A stretch of DNA of 64,000 nt from Victivallis sp. Marseille-Q1083. Lineage in GTDB: Bacteria; Verrucomicrobiota; Lentisphaeria; Victivallales; Victivallaceae. The stretch covers positions 496,001 to 560,000 of the forward strand of contig NZ_CAHJXL010000001.1 in NCBI RefSeq assembly GCF_903645315.1, given 5' to 3'. The notes under the pieces were generated by a model. It was given only the letters and a program-made list of their open reading frames with translations, had not been told where the DNA came from and did no database searches. The stretch's first letter is position 1. Every line of letters begins with the position of its first letter. Shown here piece after piece: positions 7,211 through 16,003 of the stretch. A program made the position numbers and the translations under genes.

Positions 7211-8697
7211 CAATCATTGCTGTAGCGGTTGCCGAATTTCCAGTTGAAGAGCGTCACCACGAAAATCAAAGCGAACAGCATCCAGGAGATCGCCGAGGCA
7301 TATCCCAGCCGCCCGACATCGAAACCGGCGGTGTAAATGTAATAGCTCAGCGTCGTCGTCGCGCCGGCCGGCCCGCCGGCGGTCATCGCCCTGGCCATCT
7401 CAAAACCGCCCTGCAGACCGCCGATCACCGACATGACGAAGATGAAGAAGGTGACGCCGGAGAGCTGCGGCCAGGTGATATTCCAGAAGCGCTGCCAGCG
7501 GCCGGCGCCGTCGATGTCCGCCGCTTCGTAGAGCTCCTGCGGAATGCCAGTCAAGCCGGCCAGATAAAGCAACATGTTGTTCGAGCCGATCGCCGCCCAG
7601 AAGCCCATCAGCAGCAGGGCCGGTTTCGCCCAGTAAAAATCCACCAGCCATTTCGGCGCATTCAAACCGGCCCGGGCGTCGGCCGGCAACTGCAGCACGA
7701 CCAGCGCGAAGCCGATCAAAGTCAGTCCAACGATCATCGAAATGCCGTCCAGCAGCATCGAATCACCGATGCCGCGGTCCAGCGCGGTACGATATTCCCG
7801 TCCCCGCGCTACCGCTGCCGCGGCGCAGCACCAGCCGCCGGCGGCGACGATGCCGAAGACCACCCAGCGACAGCCGTAATCGGTCCAGCAGCAAGCCAGC
7901 ACCGGCGGCACGGTCAGGACCGCCAATCCCAATACCAGACTGACCGTACCGGCCTCGCCATCCTTCCACAACCGGATTTTACGCCGGAAACCGTAGACCG
8001 TCAGCAGAACGACGCCGGCGAGCAGCACCAGGCTGACCGCATTGGCCGCGCCGTCGGACAACCCGGCAAAAACCGGGCTGACCGCATCCAGCACCGGCTG
8101 CAATGCGCCGTTGATCGGACCGGTATCCGGACTGTACATCTTTTTCCAGAGGATGAATGTGGCCACGCCGCTGGTGAAACAGGGAAAGTAGAACAAAGTC
8201 CGGTACAACCCCTGCCCGACCGCGGTGCCGGCCACCAGGATGGTGCCGAACAGCGACAGCAGCAGGATGAACAGCGCACTTTTGCCCATGCCGAAGGCGA
8301 CCAGCACCAGACAGGCGGCGGTGAGGACGAAAGTCAGCAGCACGATCAGCCAGATCCGGCGCGAACCGGATTTGAAATCGCAGTTCAACAGCAAGGCGGC
8401 AAACAGGCTGCCGGCCATGCCGAAGGGAATGCCGATCATCAGAAAGAGCGTATTCCAGAGATACTGGTAAAAATCCGGTTCGGAAAACAACTCCAGAAAG
8501 TTGTCGAACCAGACGAATTTCACCGAAGCGTTCTGGAACATATTGTGAATCTCCAGATTCCAGTTGGTGAAAGCCATGATTATGCTGATGACCAGCGGGA
8601 TGGCGCTGAACACCAGAAAACCGAGCAGATTCGGCAGGATAAACGCCGTTCCGATTCCGAGTTCACGCCACTCTTTCCTTCGCATCCCCCACTTCAT
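7210..8697 (-). CDS. oversized carbohydrate ABC transporter permease (MalF-like, 495 aa)
   Basis: The C-terminal ~200 residues are a standard CUT1 permease core with the EAA loop EAADIDGAGRWQRFWNITWP, and the N-terminus (PNLLGFLVFSAIPLVISI, FTNWN) is MalF-like. The protein is about 200 residues longer than the usual ~290-aa form. Between residues ~120 and ~310 it carries additional hydrophobic stretches (WLIVLLTFVLTAACLVLVAF, ALFILLLSLFG, VSLVLLAGVVLLTVYGF, VSLVLGLAVLTVPPVLACCW), giving perhaps five extra TM helices. The insert is in frame, keeps normal codon use and has no stop, so it is not a sequencing join. The start ATG overlaps the binding-protein stop by 4 bp (ATGA). What the inserted membrane domain does is unknown. 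Confidence 0.9.
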   Translation of the reverse strand: MKWGMRRKEWRELGIGTAFILPNLLGFLVFSAIPLVISIIMAFTNWNLEIHNMFQNASVKFVWFDNFLELFSEPDFYQYLWNTLFLMIGIPFGMAGSLFAALLLNCDFKSGSRRIWLIVLLTFVLTAACLVLVAFGMGKSALFILLLSLFGTILVAGTAVGQGLYRTLFYFPCFTSGVATFILWKKMYSPDTGPINGALQPVLDAVSPVFAGLSDGAANAVSLVLLAGVVLLTVYGFRRKIRLWKDGEAGTVSLVLGLAVLTVPPVLACCWTDYGCRWVVFGIVAAGGWCCAAAAVARGREYRTALDRGIGDSMLLDGISMIVGLTLIGFALVVLQLPADARAGLNAPKWLVDFYWAKPALLLMGFWAAIGSNNMLLYLAGLTGIPQELYEAADIDGAGRWQRFWNITWPQLSGVTFFIFVMSVIGGLQGGFEMARAMTAGGPAGATTTLSYYIYTAGFDVGRLGYASAISWMLFALIFVVTLFNWKFGNRYSND

Positions 8698-10271
8698 TCC
8701 TGCAACATCCCTTTCGCTCGATAATAGGCTTTGAGAAAACTGTTTTTGATCCAGGCGGCCGGCAGTTTTTTGCCGGCCGCCTTATAGTCGTCGACCCGCT
8801 TCTGCAATTCGACATCCGCCTCATACTGCTTTTTCAACTCCGGATTGGCGGCGATGTTGGTCTGAATGTCCCTGGCGTAGCGCTCCTCGGCTTCCGCCAG
8901 CGCCGCCAGCGCCGACGGGCTGCGGTCGTTGCAGTATTTTTCATAAGCGGTTTTCATCCAGTCGATCGTCACGCCTTTGATATAAGGGGAAACCGGTTGG
9001 ATGAAACCGACCTCCTTGGCCCAGATCGTACTCTGCCGGGTGGTGTCGCCTTCGTTCGGAAACCTTTCCGGATGACCGAAATTCGGATCGGCCAGCGAAT
9101 AGGCCGGATTCGACGGCAGGCCGTCGCCGCCGAGCAGGATGTATTCGTTGTATTCGCGGCTGGCGATATATTTCAGAAAGGTTTTGGCTGCTTCCTGATT
9201 CCTGCCGCCCTTGTAGAGGCCGGCGGCGCGGGAATAAATGATCGTGTTGGGAAATTCATACATCGGATGCTGGGCGATCGCCAGCCTGGGCCGTTCCTCC
9301 TCCGGCAGCCCGCGCAGCCGGATCAGCAGATGGCGGCCGAAATAGACCGTCGCGTAATTGCCGATGCAGAACTGCGACAGATCGTTGCCGCCGTAGCCGG
9401 AGGAGGAGCTCATGCTCTGGACATCGGACGGCGACGGTGACAGCCGCAGCGGAATTTCCGGCCGGTAACCGGGAACCAGCCGGTCGAAATCGAGCGGTTC
9501 GCCCTCGGCGTCCCTGAACGACCAGACATCCTCGTAAGTCCAGCGTTTCAACATCTCCAGCGCGGCGACATGCCAGGGATCGGTCAGCGTCGCCGCCGTC
9601 AGCGTTTCGTTATAACGGTCGACGCCTTTGCTGCGGGCGATGACGTCGAGCTGCATGTTCGGTACCGCGGCGTTGGTGAAAAATACCTCCTGCCGCTTTT
9701 TGCCGGCATTGGCGCGGATGACGAATTCGGCGCCGATGCGCTCGAATTCTTCCGGCGTCCACTCCAATCCGGGCGGCGCCATGCCGACGCGTTCAAACGC
9801 ATCGACGTTGATCCAGAAGGAGATGTTGGCAACGTTGAACGGATAGGCGTACTGTTCGCCGCCGGCCATCAGCTCATCCTCCAGTCCCGGATAGGTGTCC
9901 GCCAGGCTGAAGCCATTCCGTTTCGCCTCCTCGGTAAAGGGCTGCATGACCCCGAACGGCTGATAAGTCCGGATGCCGTAAACATCGAACACGTCGCTGC
10001 CGACGCCGGAAACCAGTTGGATCAGCATGCTCTGGTTGGTGGCGGTGTCGAGGTGCAGTCTGATCTTCGGCTTGCCGGCTTCATCGACGATGCCGTTGGC
10101 CAGTTGCCACTGATAGAAAATATCCCGCTGGTCGTAACGCTGCTCGTTCGGGTCGGTCGCCCAACTGATCGCCACCCCGTCCCGGTCGCGTTCGCCGGTG
10201 TGCAAGGCGGTGACGATGGAGGCGAAGATCAGAAGCGCCAGGATCAGGAGAAAAATTTTCTGCGAATTCAT
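8694..10271 (-). CDS. ABC transporter extracellular sugar-binding protein, membrane-anchored
   Basis: This 525-aa family 1 type solute-binding protein is first in the transporter operon. The N-terminus MNSQKIFLLILALLIFASIV is a strongly hydrophobic segment with no lipobox Cys and no clear cleavage site, so it probably stays anchored in the inner membrane. The body contains typical features: QLVSGVGSDVFDVYG, YAYPFNVANISFWINVDAFE, TFLKYIASREYN and a PSNPAY segment. The C-terminal ~70 residues are charged and helical. It should capture oligosaccharide in the periplasm for the two permeases. A good promoter lies at 10451-10479, leaving a leader of about 180 nt. The substrate is inferred only from the neighbouring glycosidases. 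Confidence 0.9.
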   Translation of the reverse strand: MNSQKIFLLILALLIFASIVTALHTGERDRDGVAISWATDPNEQRYDQRDIFYQWQLANGIVDEAGKPKIRLHLDTATNQSMLIQLVSGVGSDVFDVYGIRTYQPFGVMQPFTEEAKRNGFSLADTYPGLEDELMAGGEQYAYPFNVANISFWINVDAFERVGMAPPGLEWTPEEFERIGAEFVIRANAGKKRQEVFFTNAAVPNMQLDVIARSKGVDRYNETLTAATLTDPWHVAALEMLKRWTYEDVWSFRDAEGEPLDFDRLVPGYRPEIPLRLSPSPSDVQSMSSSSGYGGNDLSQFCIGNYATVYFGRHLLIRLRGLPEEERPRLAIAQHPMYEFPNTIIYSRAAGLYKGGRNQEAAKTFLKYIASREYNEYILLGGDGLPSNPAYSLADPNFGHPERFPNEGDTTRQSTIWAKEVGFIQPVSPYIKGVTIDWMKTAYEKYCNDRSPSALAALAEAEERYARDIQTNIAANPELKKQYEADVELQKRVDDYKAAGKKLPAAWIKNSFLKAYYRAKGMLQE

Positions 10272-10450
10272 TGATGATGTCCCAATTTGATGACGTGGAT
10301 GGATTGTTTGACCAATCTGCCGACTCTTTCCTGTTTCGATACCGTTTCATTTCCGGAAATCAACCGCGGCGGGAACGCCTTCTGGCGGCCCGCGCCTGTG
10401 CTGGCCGGATTGCCCCGTCAGGAACCGGCGCTGAAAGCATGCCCTCTCAT

Positions 10451-10479
10451 ATTATAAATAAATCTTACGGTTTTGGCAA
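10451..10479 (-). promoter_or_regulatory. promoter of the sugar ABC operon
   Basis: On the minus strand, TTGCCA (10474-10479) and TATAAT (10451-10456) are 17 bp apart. The rest of the 290-bp gap between the glycosidase stop and the binding-protein start is AT-rich near the promoter and GC-rich in the leader, with no gene seen. Confidence 0.75.
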
Positions 10480-10561
10480 TCCCCGTTATTTTCAAAAACT
10501 ATCGCCAAATTATCAAAAAACCGTATTTTGAAAAAAATTGCCTCCTTCCTTCACCGCCCAA

Positions 10562-13500
10562 TCACTCAAGGGCGTCATCCGGCCGGGCGGCCGGATGCGT
10601 CTTGCCCCAGATCTGGATATCGTCGATGTGATAAGCGCCGCCGGGATTGCGGATGATGATTTTGACATATCTTGCATCAGGAGCGTCCGGCAGTTCGACG
10701 ACATTGTTCCAGCCGCCGCGCGGCACCGGCTGCAGTTTCCGGTCGGAAACGACCGGCGCGGTATAATGGACGCCGTCGGTGCTGCAACGGACTTCCAGCG
10801 ACTGATAGAAACGCTCTTCCTGCACGAAAACCCGAACGTCGTCGATCGTATAAACATCGTTCAGATCGAAGATGACCTCCACTTCCGGCGAACGGACGTC
10901 AACCCGGCGGGTCCACCAGCCGTAGTGGCCGTCGATCAGGCCGGGCAGCGGTTTTTCCCTGGTCGGCTCATCGTCGCAATCGGCCGGCGAACCGTCCGGA
11001 CGGACGATCCGATAAGTGGCGCCGGTGGTCTTGCGCAGGAAGTACCCCTCCGGAACGCTGTTGTTGTCGCTGAGCAACCGCGAAGCGCTTTCATAGATCT
11101 CTTCCGGAAAATCGATTTCGACGACCTGGTTGCAGACGGCCACCCGTTCACCATTCTCGAAATATTCGGCCAGCATCGGGAACGGCTGGTTGGGTTCCAG
11201 TCTGGTCAGGTCCTCGGTCACCTGCGCCTGCACTTCGAACTCCCGGAACTGGCCGGCTTCCAGCGGTCCGACGGCAATGGCCGACGGCGAAATGCTCCAG
11301 CCGTCCGGCAGCGTCAGGCGCAATTCCCCTCCGGTCGGGTTGACGGCGGCAAGCTGGATAATCCAGGTGAATTTCTCACCCGGCCGGAATTTCGGCGTCC
11401 GGCCGTCCACTGCCCGGACCGCGGACGCCGGCGTTTTCTGGCCCAGCAGCGGCGCGTGCTCCCGGAAGCAGTAAACGACGCCGGCGTTGCCGAGGCCGGG
11501 CAGCGTGAAATGAAACCGGCCGTCGGCCAGGCGGTCGAACTCCAGCGGGTACAACGCATATTCTTCCGCCGGCGCCCAGAAGGCCCGGGTGGCGGTATCC
11601 TCCGGCAGGGTCAGCGTGAACGCCACTTCACCGACGCCTTCTTCGACGTTGTTGCCGATCAGCAAAGCCAGGTTGCCGTCTTCATCCGCCTGCGGCGTTT
11701 CCACCCGGCCCTGCCGGTGAATTGCCGGCATCGTCCGGCCAGCGACGGCGGCGGGCGGCTCGACCTCGAGCCGGTCCAACAGATTCTGCAAGATTTCATC
11801 CGCTTCGGTTCCGGCGTCGATCCGCTTCGGATCGCCGGAAGCATTTTTGACCGCCGGGTTGCGCCAGGCGCCCAGTCCGGTGGCCAGCAGCAGGCTGCGG
11901 CCGTCGCCGTAACGGTGACAAGCGATCAGGCCGTCGGTAGACAGTTCCGCCCCGGCCGGCGTGTAAAACGCCCGGGTCCGGCTGCTGACCGCTTCGGACA
12001 GCGGCACTTTCTCGTGCCAGTTCTGCTTCGCCTGGAACCCGACGCCGAATACGGCGGCGGTTTCCGGGCGCACTTCCAGATTTTCATTGAAATAGCCGCA
12101 GCGCAAATCACCCAGCACCTTGCCGCCGTTTTCGATATATTCGGCGACGGCGGCAAATTCCGCGTCGGTGAGCAACTCCGCGTTGCAGAGGAACAACACC
12201 TGGTACTGCTTCAGGAACTCCGGCGTCAACTTGTGGTAAGGCAGCACGTCCACCCAGTAACCGAGATTGCGCAGCCGGGCATACAGCGCCTGGCGGCTGT
12301 TCTCGCCGGCATCCCAGACTCCGCCCGGATCGTCTTCCAGCAGATTGTCGCGGTGCGAATTGAGCAGCGCGACGCGCGGCACCTCCGCCGCCCGCGCCTG
12401 TTTCCAGAATTTCTCGCTGCGGTGCAGCATCGTCGCGAAACGCGGCACATAGAAATAACGCTCGCGGATGCGGCCGTTGCGGGCGATAAAGCCGAACACC
12501 TCCGGATCTTCGCTGGGATTGTCGCCGAAATCCCCCATACAGAAGAAATCGACCGCTTTCAGGCCATTGCCCAGGCTCCGCCAGAAGGTGTCGGCGAACT
12601 GCCAGCCGGGGCCACCGTGATTGTTGGTTTCAAACAGATTGACGCCATACCAGGAGGAATCGTCCGGGTCAGTCGGCCGGGCACAGTTGTCCAGAAAGCT
12701 GATTTCATACTCGAAGGCGTCGTTGTTGCCGTAAACATCGCAGCCGAGCCAGCCGCCGGTGAAGTCGCGCGTCTTTTCGGCCAGGTCGGAAAAGTTGTGC
12801 AGTTTGCGCTTCGTCCAATGTGAGAAATCGATGCAGCCCTGCACCGCTTTCAGGCCGACCGGCCGGTGCAGCGGATCGCCGCGGTGCATCGCCTCAAACC
12901 GTTCGCGGATGACGTCGCTGAAGTTTTCGCTCTGGAAATAGTACCAGTTCAGCCAGTTGACCGCCTCGGTTCCTTCCGGGCGCCGCCGCGGCACCTGCGG
13001 CGGCGGCTCGATTTCATCGAACGAGGCGTAGGCGCTGCGCCACACCCGGTTCAGTTCGTCGAGCGAACCGTAACGCTTTTCAAGCCACCGGCGATACAGT
13101 TCGATGACCAGCGGCTGATAATCGATCATCCCCTGCCATTCGTTGTCCAGCGACCACATATAGAGTTGGTCGCGGCCGTAGCGGCTGCCGTAAAGCCCGG
13201 CCAGTTCACCGTCGTAGGCGGCAATATAACGCCGGAAATTCGGATTGAACAAAGTGACATGGTACAAATTCTGCAACTTGCCGTCCTCGTCGAGAACATA
13301 GGTTACGTCGCCGAAATCCCTGGTCGAGGTCGTAAAAGCGAAGGTGTGCGCGCCCCAACTGCCCATATGGAACAGCGAACCGGAAGGCCGGGCCAAATCC
13401 AGCATGTGCATCGGAGAACCGTCTTTCCACTGGTAATCGCAAAGACTCTCCTCTCCCCAGTTCAAACCGCTCCGGGTTTTCTGGATATCGGTGCCGCGCA

Positions 13501-13654
13501 GGGTGCCGACCGGAAAATAGTTTTCGGTCGGACCGTCAGGCGTAATTTCCAGCGAATAACTTTCCACTTTATCCAATCTGGACGGCGAATCGGCGGCAGC
13601 CAGACACAGCAGGCCGGACAACAGGAAGGAGCAGGAGAGTAATTTTATCATCAT
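10562..13654 (-). CDS. secreted ~1030-aa glycosidase, GH42-like barrel plus discoidin-type C-terminus
   Basis: A signal peptide (MMIKLLSCSFLLSGLLCLAAA) is followed by a putative clan GH-A barrel. The probable acid/base is Glu172 in MWSLDNEWQG and the probable nucleophile Glu342 in FETNNHGGPG. Residues ~400-640 resemble the glutamine-amidotransferase-like domain that follows the barrel in GH42 enzymes (RVALLNSHRDNLL, YQVLFLCNAELLTDAEFAAV). Next comes a beta-sandwich region, and the last ~150 residues look like an F5/8 type C carbohydrate-binding domain (DVYTIDDVRVF, ARYVKIIIRN). The nucleophile motif is not the usual GH42 one. A paralogue of the same architecture lies at 18195-21293. The enzyme probably acts on a polysaccharide outside the cell or in the periplasm; substrate unknown. 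The ATG follows AGGA at 8-nt spacing. Confidence 0.8.
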   Translation of the reverse strand: MMIKLLSCSFLLSGLLCLAAADSPSRLDKVESYSLEITPDGPTENYFPVGTLRGTDIQKTRSGLNWGEESLCDYQWKDGSPMHMLDLARPSGSLFHMGSWGAHTFAFTTSTRDFGDVTYVLDEDGKLQNLYHVTLFNPNFRRYIAAYDGELAGLYGSRYGRDQLYMWSLDNEWQGMIDYQPLVIELYRRWLEKRYGSLDELNRVWRSAYASFDEIEPPPQVPRRRPEGTEAVNWLNWYYFQSENFSDVIRERFEAMHRGDPLHRPVGLKAVQGCIDFSHWTKRKLHNFSDLAEKTRDFTGGWLGCDVYGNNDAFEYEISFLDNCARPTDPDDSSWYGVNLFETNNHGGPGWQFADTFWRSLGNGLKAVDFFCMGDFGDNPSEDPEVFGFIARNGRIRERYFYVPRFATMLHRSEKFWKQARAAEVPRVALLNSHRDNLLEDDPGGVWDAGENSRQALYARLRNLGYWVDVLPYHKLTPEFLKQYQVLFLCNAELLTDAEFAAVAEYIENGGKVLGDLRCGYFNENLEVRPETAAVFGVGFQAKQNWHEKVPLSEAVSSRTRAFYTPAGAELSTDGLIACHRYGDGRSLLLATGLGAWRNPAVKNASGDPKRIDAGTEADEILQNLLDRLEVEPPAAVAGRTMPAIHRQGRVETPQADEDGNLALLIGNNVEEGVGEVAFTLTLPEDTATRAFWAPAEEYALYPLEFDRLADGRFHFTLPGLGNAGVVYCFREHAPLLGQKTPASAVRAVDGRTPKFRPGEKFTWIIQLAAVNPTGGELRLTLPDGWSISPSAIAVGPLEAGQFREFEVQAQVTEDLTRLEPNQPFPMLAEYFENGERVAVCNQVVEIDFPEEIYESASRLLSDNNSVPEGYFLRKTTGATYRIVRPDGSPADCDDEPTREKPLPGLIDGHYGWWTRRVDVRSPEVEVIFDLNDVYTIDDVRVFVQEERFYQSLEVRCSTDGVHYTAPVVSDRKLQPVPRGGWNNVVELPDAPDARYVKIIIRNPGGAYHIDDIQIWGKTHPAARPDDALE

Positions 13655-13681
13655 GACAAGATCCTGAGAAGTTGCGGGAAC

Positions 13682-13725
13682 AAAATACGTTTCCCGGAGG
13701 GTTGGGAAGCGGGAAACGTATTTTT
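13682..13725 (-). terminator. intrinsic terminator after the pseudopilin gene
   Basis: A perfect 15-bp stem (13682-13696 with 13710-13724) encloses a 13-nt loop and ends in T residues on both strands. It lies between the pseudopilin stop and the glycosidase start, so strong pseudopilin transcription would be attenuated before the glycosidase gene. Confidence 0.85.
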
Positions 13726-13751
13726 AAGAATGAGAACGGACCGGCAGAATT

Positions 13752-14513
13752 TTACGGCACATAGAAAAACGGACCGTAAAGCCAGCCATTGTCTTCCCAC
13801 AGATTGGTCTGTGGAATCAGATACATATTGATCGAACCGGCGCCGGGTTTGGCTTTCAGGACATGGCCGTCAACCCCGGAGAACAGACTGGCCTGGCCGC
13901 CGTGGTCGCGAAGCCAGTTGCCGTTGGTGCCGTATTTGGTAAGACATTCGTTGGAATAGTTGGACACACCGTCACTGCCTTCGGCGATGATGCTTTCAAA
14001 CATCAACACTGTTTGGGCCGGAGATTCCACTTTGGACAGTTTCCCCTGAACGCCCTGAAATCCCCATACCGGTACGGAGTTGATCAAACCACGTCCATTC
14101 AGAGCATAATTAACCTGCCCCTTGTCGGCGCCCCACTCCCAATGGTTGACGTAACCGATCTGGGCTTTATAAACGTCGGATTCTTCGACCTCCATCACCG
14201 TCGTATGGCTCGGACACTGCAATGAACCATAGCCAATGCCGTAATTTTCCACCAGTTCCCCCATCCAGAAACGGTCGGACCACATACTATCCCAGTCGTC
14301 CAGCCAGGAAGTTTTACGGATCGGCAGGGTATCATTGTAATCCGTCGTATAAAGAATATTGGCGAGCGACAACTGCTTTATATTGTTAGTGCATTTGATG
14401 ATCTGCGCCGCCTGCTTGGCTTTGCCGAGCGCCGGCAGCAACATGCTGGCCAGGATGGCGATAATAGCGATCACGACGAGCAGTTCGATCAGTGTGAATC
14501 TCTGTTTTCTCAT
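13752..14513 (-). CDS. prepilin-type N-terminal cleavage/methylation protein (H-X9-DG type pseudopilin)
   Basis: This 253-aa protein begins [14 protein letters not shown], the classic type IV/type II pseudopilin signal: prepilin peptidase cuts before Phe, and Glu follows at +5 within the hydrophobic helix. The globular part ends with a [16 protein letters not shown] segment, the H-X9-DG motif of the short pseudopilins that are greatly expanded in Lentisphaerota and Planctomycetota. The ATG is preceded by AGGAAGGAA. The promoter at 14617-14645 carries a candidate LacI-type operator, so expression is probably tied to the divergent regulator and to glycan supply. The role may be in a secretion pseudopilus or surface fibre that handles polysaccharide, but this is inference. 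Confidence 0.9.
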   Translation of the reverse strand: MRKQRFTLIELLVVIAIIAILASMLLPALGKAKQAAQIIKCTNNIKQLSLANILYTTDYNDTLPIRKTSWLDDWDSMWSDRFWMGELVENYGIGYGSLQCPSHTTVMEVEESDVYKAQIGYVNHWEWGADKGQVNYALNGRGLINSVPVWGFQGVQGKLSKVESPAQTVLMFESIIAEGSDGVSNYSNECLTKYGTNGNWLRDHGGQASLFSGVDGHVLKAKPGAGSINMYLIPQTNLWEDNGWLYGPFFYVP

Positions 14514-14565
14514 TTTCCAGTTCCTTCCTGTAAAGGTTGCTTTTCATCGACTGCCAGCATAGCCG

Positions 14566-14592
14566 GCGCAAACTTTTGAGTAATCGCGCAAA
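14566..14592. repeat. paired GCGCAAA repeats in the pseudopilin leader
   Basis: GCGCAAA occurs at 14566-14572 and 14586-14592, exactly 20 bp apart (two helical turns), just downstream of the predicted pseudopilin transcription start. They match one arm of the TTGCGCAA palindrome at 14630-14637 and may be auxiliary operator half-sites. Confidence 0.45.
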
Positions 14593-14616
14593 CATTTTTC
14601 GTTCGCTCTTAAGAAA

Positions 14617-14645
14617 ATTATAGCAAATTTTGCGCAATAAGTCAA
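14617..14645 (-). promoter_or_regulatory. pseudopilin promoter with embedded TTGCGCAA palindrome
   Basis: On the minus strand, TTGACT (14640-14645) and TATAAT (14617-14622) are 17 bp apart. The perfect 8-bp palindrome TTGCGCAA (14630-14637) lies within the spacer, a classic position for a repressor such as the divergently encoded LacI protein. Confidence 0.75.
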
Positions 14646-14836
14646 TATCCAAAATCAAAAAAATGTAAAAATTTTTGCCTCGACGTTGGAAGTTTTTGTA
14701 AAACCTTATCGCCACATTCAGTAAAAATAAAAAGTAAAACATTAAACACCAAACCATTAAGCCAAGCGGCAAACAATGCCGACCAAAGTGCAGGCTTGGC
14801 GAAAAATCAAAAAAATTGATTTTTTTCATTGGCCGG

Positions 14837-14865
14837 TTGACTTCTCACGAAAAATTTACTATAAT
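14837..14865 (+). promoter_or_regulatory. promoter of the LacI-type regulator and downstream glycosidases
   Basis: TTGACT (14837-14842) and TATAAT (14860-14865) are separated by 17 bp. The predicted start near 14872 is just before the operator-like palindrome at 14881-14894. Confidence 0.75.
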
Positions 14866-14880
14866 TATAAAAGAAATACA

Positions 14881-14894
14881 ACGCAAAATTGCGT
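14881..14894. promoter_or_regulatory. operator-like palindrome ACGCAAAATTGCGT
   Basis: Two perfect 6-bp arms (ACGCAA and TTGCGT) surround a 2-bp centre. The site lies directly downstream of the predicted transcription start of the LacI gene, a position suited to autorepression. The arms resemble the TTGCGCAA site in the divergent promoter. Confidence 0.5.
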
Positions 14895-14929
14895 AAATTG
14901 AAAACTCAACAACGAAAAACATTCCAATC

Positions 14930-15955
14930 ATGGTTGGCAGGATGAATCACAATCGCCCGGTTATCAATATCAGCACCATCGCGCAGGAGTTGAAAACGAC
15001 TGCCAGCACCGTATCGCGCGCCTTGAACGGCCAATCCGGCGTCAGCCGGAAGCGGGCGGAGGAAATCATCGCTTACGCCGCTCAGCGCGGTTATCGCCCC
15101 TCGCCTTATACCGGCAAACGGTCGAACTGCCTGGCGATGCTGTTCGACGACAATCCGGAATCGTCGTCGGACACCCATTTCCAGAGCCGCTTGATCTATG
15201 CGGCGGAACGCTACGCCTCCAAACTCGGCAAATTCCTTTTCATCAGTTCGATCGACTCCCGGCACAACCGACTGCCGGATTTGCTGCGCGAACACCGGAT
15301 CGACGGAGTGCTGCTTGCCTCCTTCCCGCCGGTTTCGCTGGTGGAGATGATCCGCCGCTATGAACTGCCGATGGTGGCGCTGGAGGATTTGACCTTGCGG
15401 CTGTCCTGCGACTGCGCGATCACCAACCCGCAGGCCGGCTCGGCGGAACTGATCCGCCGGCTGGTCGCCGCCGGCCACCGCCGCTTCGCCTTTGTCATCA
15501 CCAACCGGCATTTCCCGTCGGTCGACCGCCGTTTTCAAGTGATGGAATACGGCCTGCAGGCGGTCGGCCTGCTGCCGCCGCCGGCCTATATCCTCAATGA
15601 TACGCCATCCTCGATCAACGGCGGCATCGAAGCGGTTAAACGGCTGCTCGCCCTGCCGGAGCGCCCGGACGCGATCATCTTCACCAACGACCTGCTCGCC
15701 ATCGGCGGCATGACCGAATTGAACCGGGCCGGCGTCGCCGTGCCGCGGGAAATCAGCGTCGCCGCGTTCGACAATTCGGAATTCTGCGAGATGACCACCC
15801 CGCCGCTGACCAGCGTCGAACTGCACACCGAGGCGCTGGTCCACGCCGCCGTCGACCGGCTGCTGGATCTGGCCGATTCCGACCATGTTCCGGACCGCTA
15901 CGCGCAAATCGAAATCAAATCGGCCCTGGTCTGGCGGCAGAGCTGCCGGGGCTGA
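14930..15955 (+). CDS. LacI-family transcriptional regulator of the glycan locus
   Basis: This 341-aa protein opens with a LacI helix-turn-helix (INISTIAQELKTTASTVSRALNG, hinge near residue 60) and continues into a periplasmic-binding-protein-like effector domain (DGVLLASFPPVSLVEMI, DAIIFTNDLLAIGGMTELNR, SVAAFDNSEF). Regulators of this family usually bind palindromic operators and release them with a sugar ligand. It is divergent from the pseudopilin/transporter arm and heads the glycosidase arm, so it is the natural local regulator of both. Neither possible start (ATG 14930 or ATG 14942, four codons later) has a clear ribosome site; the first is used here. Operator candidates lie at 14566-14592, 14630-14637 and 14881-14894. 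Confidence 0.92.
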   Translation: MVGRMNHNRPVINISTIAQELKTTASTVSRALNGQSGVSRKRAEEIIAYAAQRGYRPSPYTGKRSNCLAMLFDDNPESSSDTHFQSRLIYAAERYASKLGKFLFISSIDSRHNRLPDLLREHRIDGVLLASFPPVSLVEMIRRYELPMVALEDLTLRLSCDCAITNPQAGSAELIRRLVAAGHRRFAFVITNRHFPSVDRRFQVMEYGLQAVGLLPPPAYILNDTPSSINGGIEAVKRLLALPERPDAIIFTNDLLAIGGMTELNRAGVAVPREISVAAFDNSEFCEMTTPPLTSVELHTEALVHAAVDRLLDLADSDHVPDRYAQIEIKSALVWRQSCRG

Positions 15956-16003
15956 CCGCTCCATATGTTTCATCAATCCAGTCGTCTAAAAAGGGAATCA
16001 GCT

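Larger units (their letters stand above)
14514..14929. other. divergent regulatory gap between pseudopilin and LacI genes
   Basis: These 416 bp are AT-rich and hold two back-to-back promoters with repeats of TTTGCGC/GCGCAAA type (listed separately). The stretch 14646-14836, between the promoters, shows no gene or further signal that I can support. A minus-strand open frame runs through it but has low-complexity sequence and no ribosome site. Confidence 0.7.

Noticed and set aside
10538-12823. Very long plus-strand open frame (761 codons) opposite the glycosidase gene
   Set aside because: It has no ribosome site, its product is rich in Arg/Gln/His/Pro without domain motifs, and it mirrors the codon pattern of the real minus-strand gene. 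High GC makes such antisense frames common.
14386-14829. Minus-strand 147-codon frame over the pseudopilin start and upstream gap
   Set aside because: It is out of frame with the pseudopilin, crosses its promoter, and encodes a low-complexity Phe/Leu/Lys stretch in the AT-rich part.
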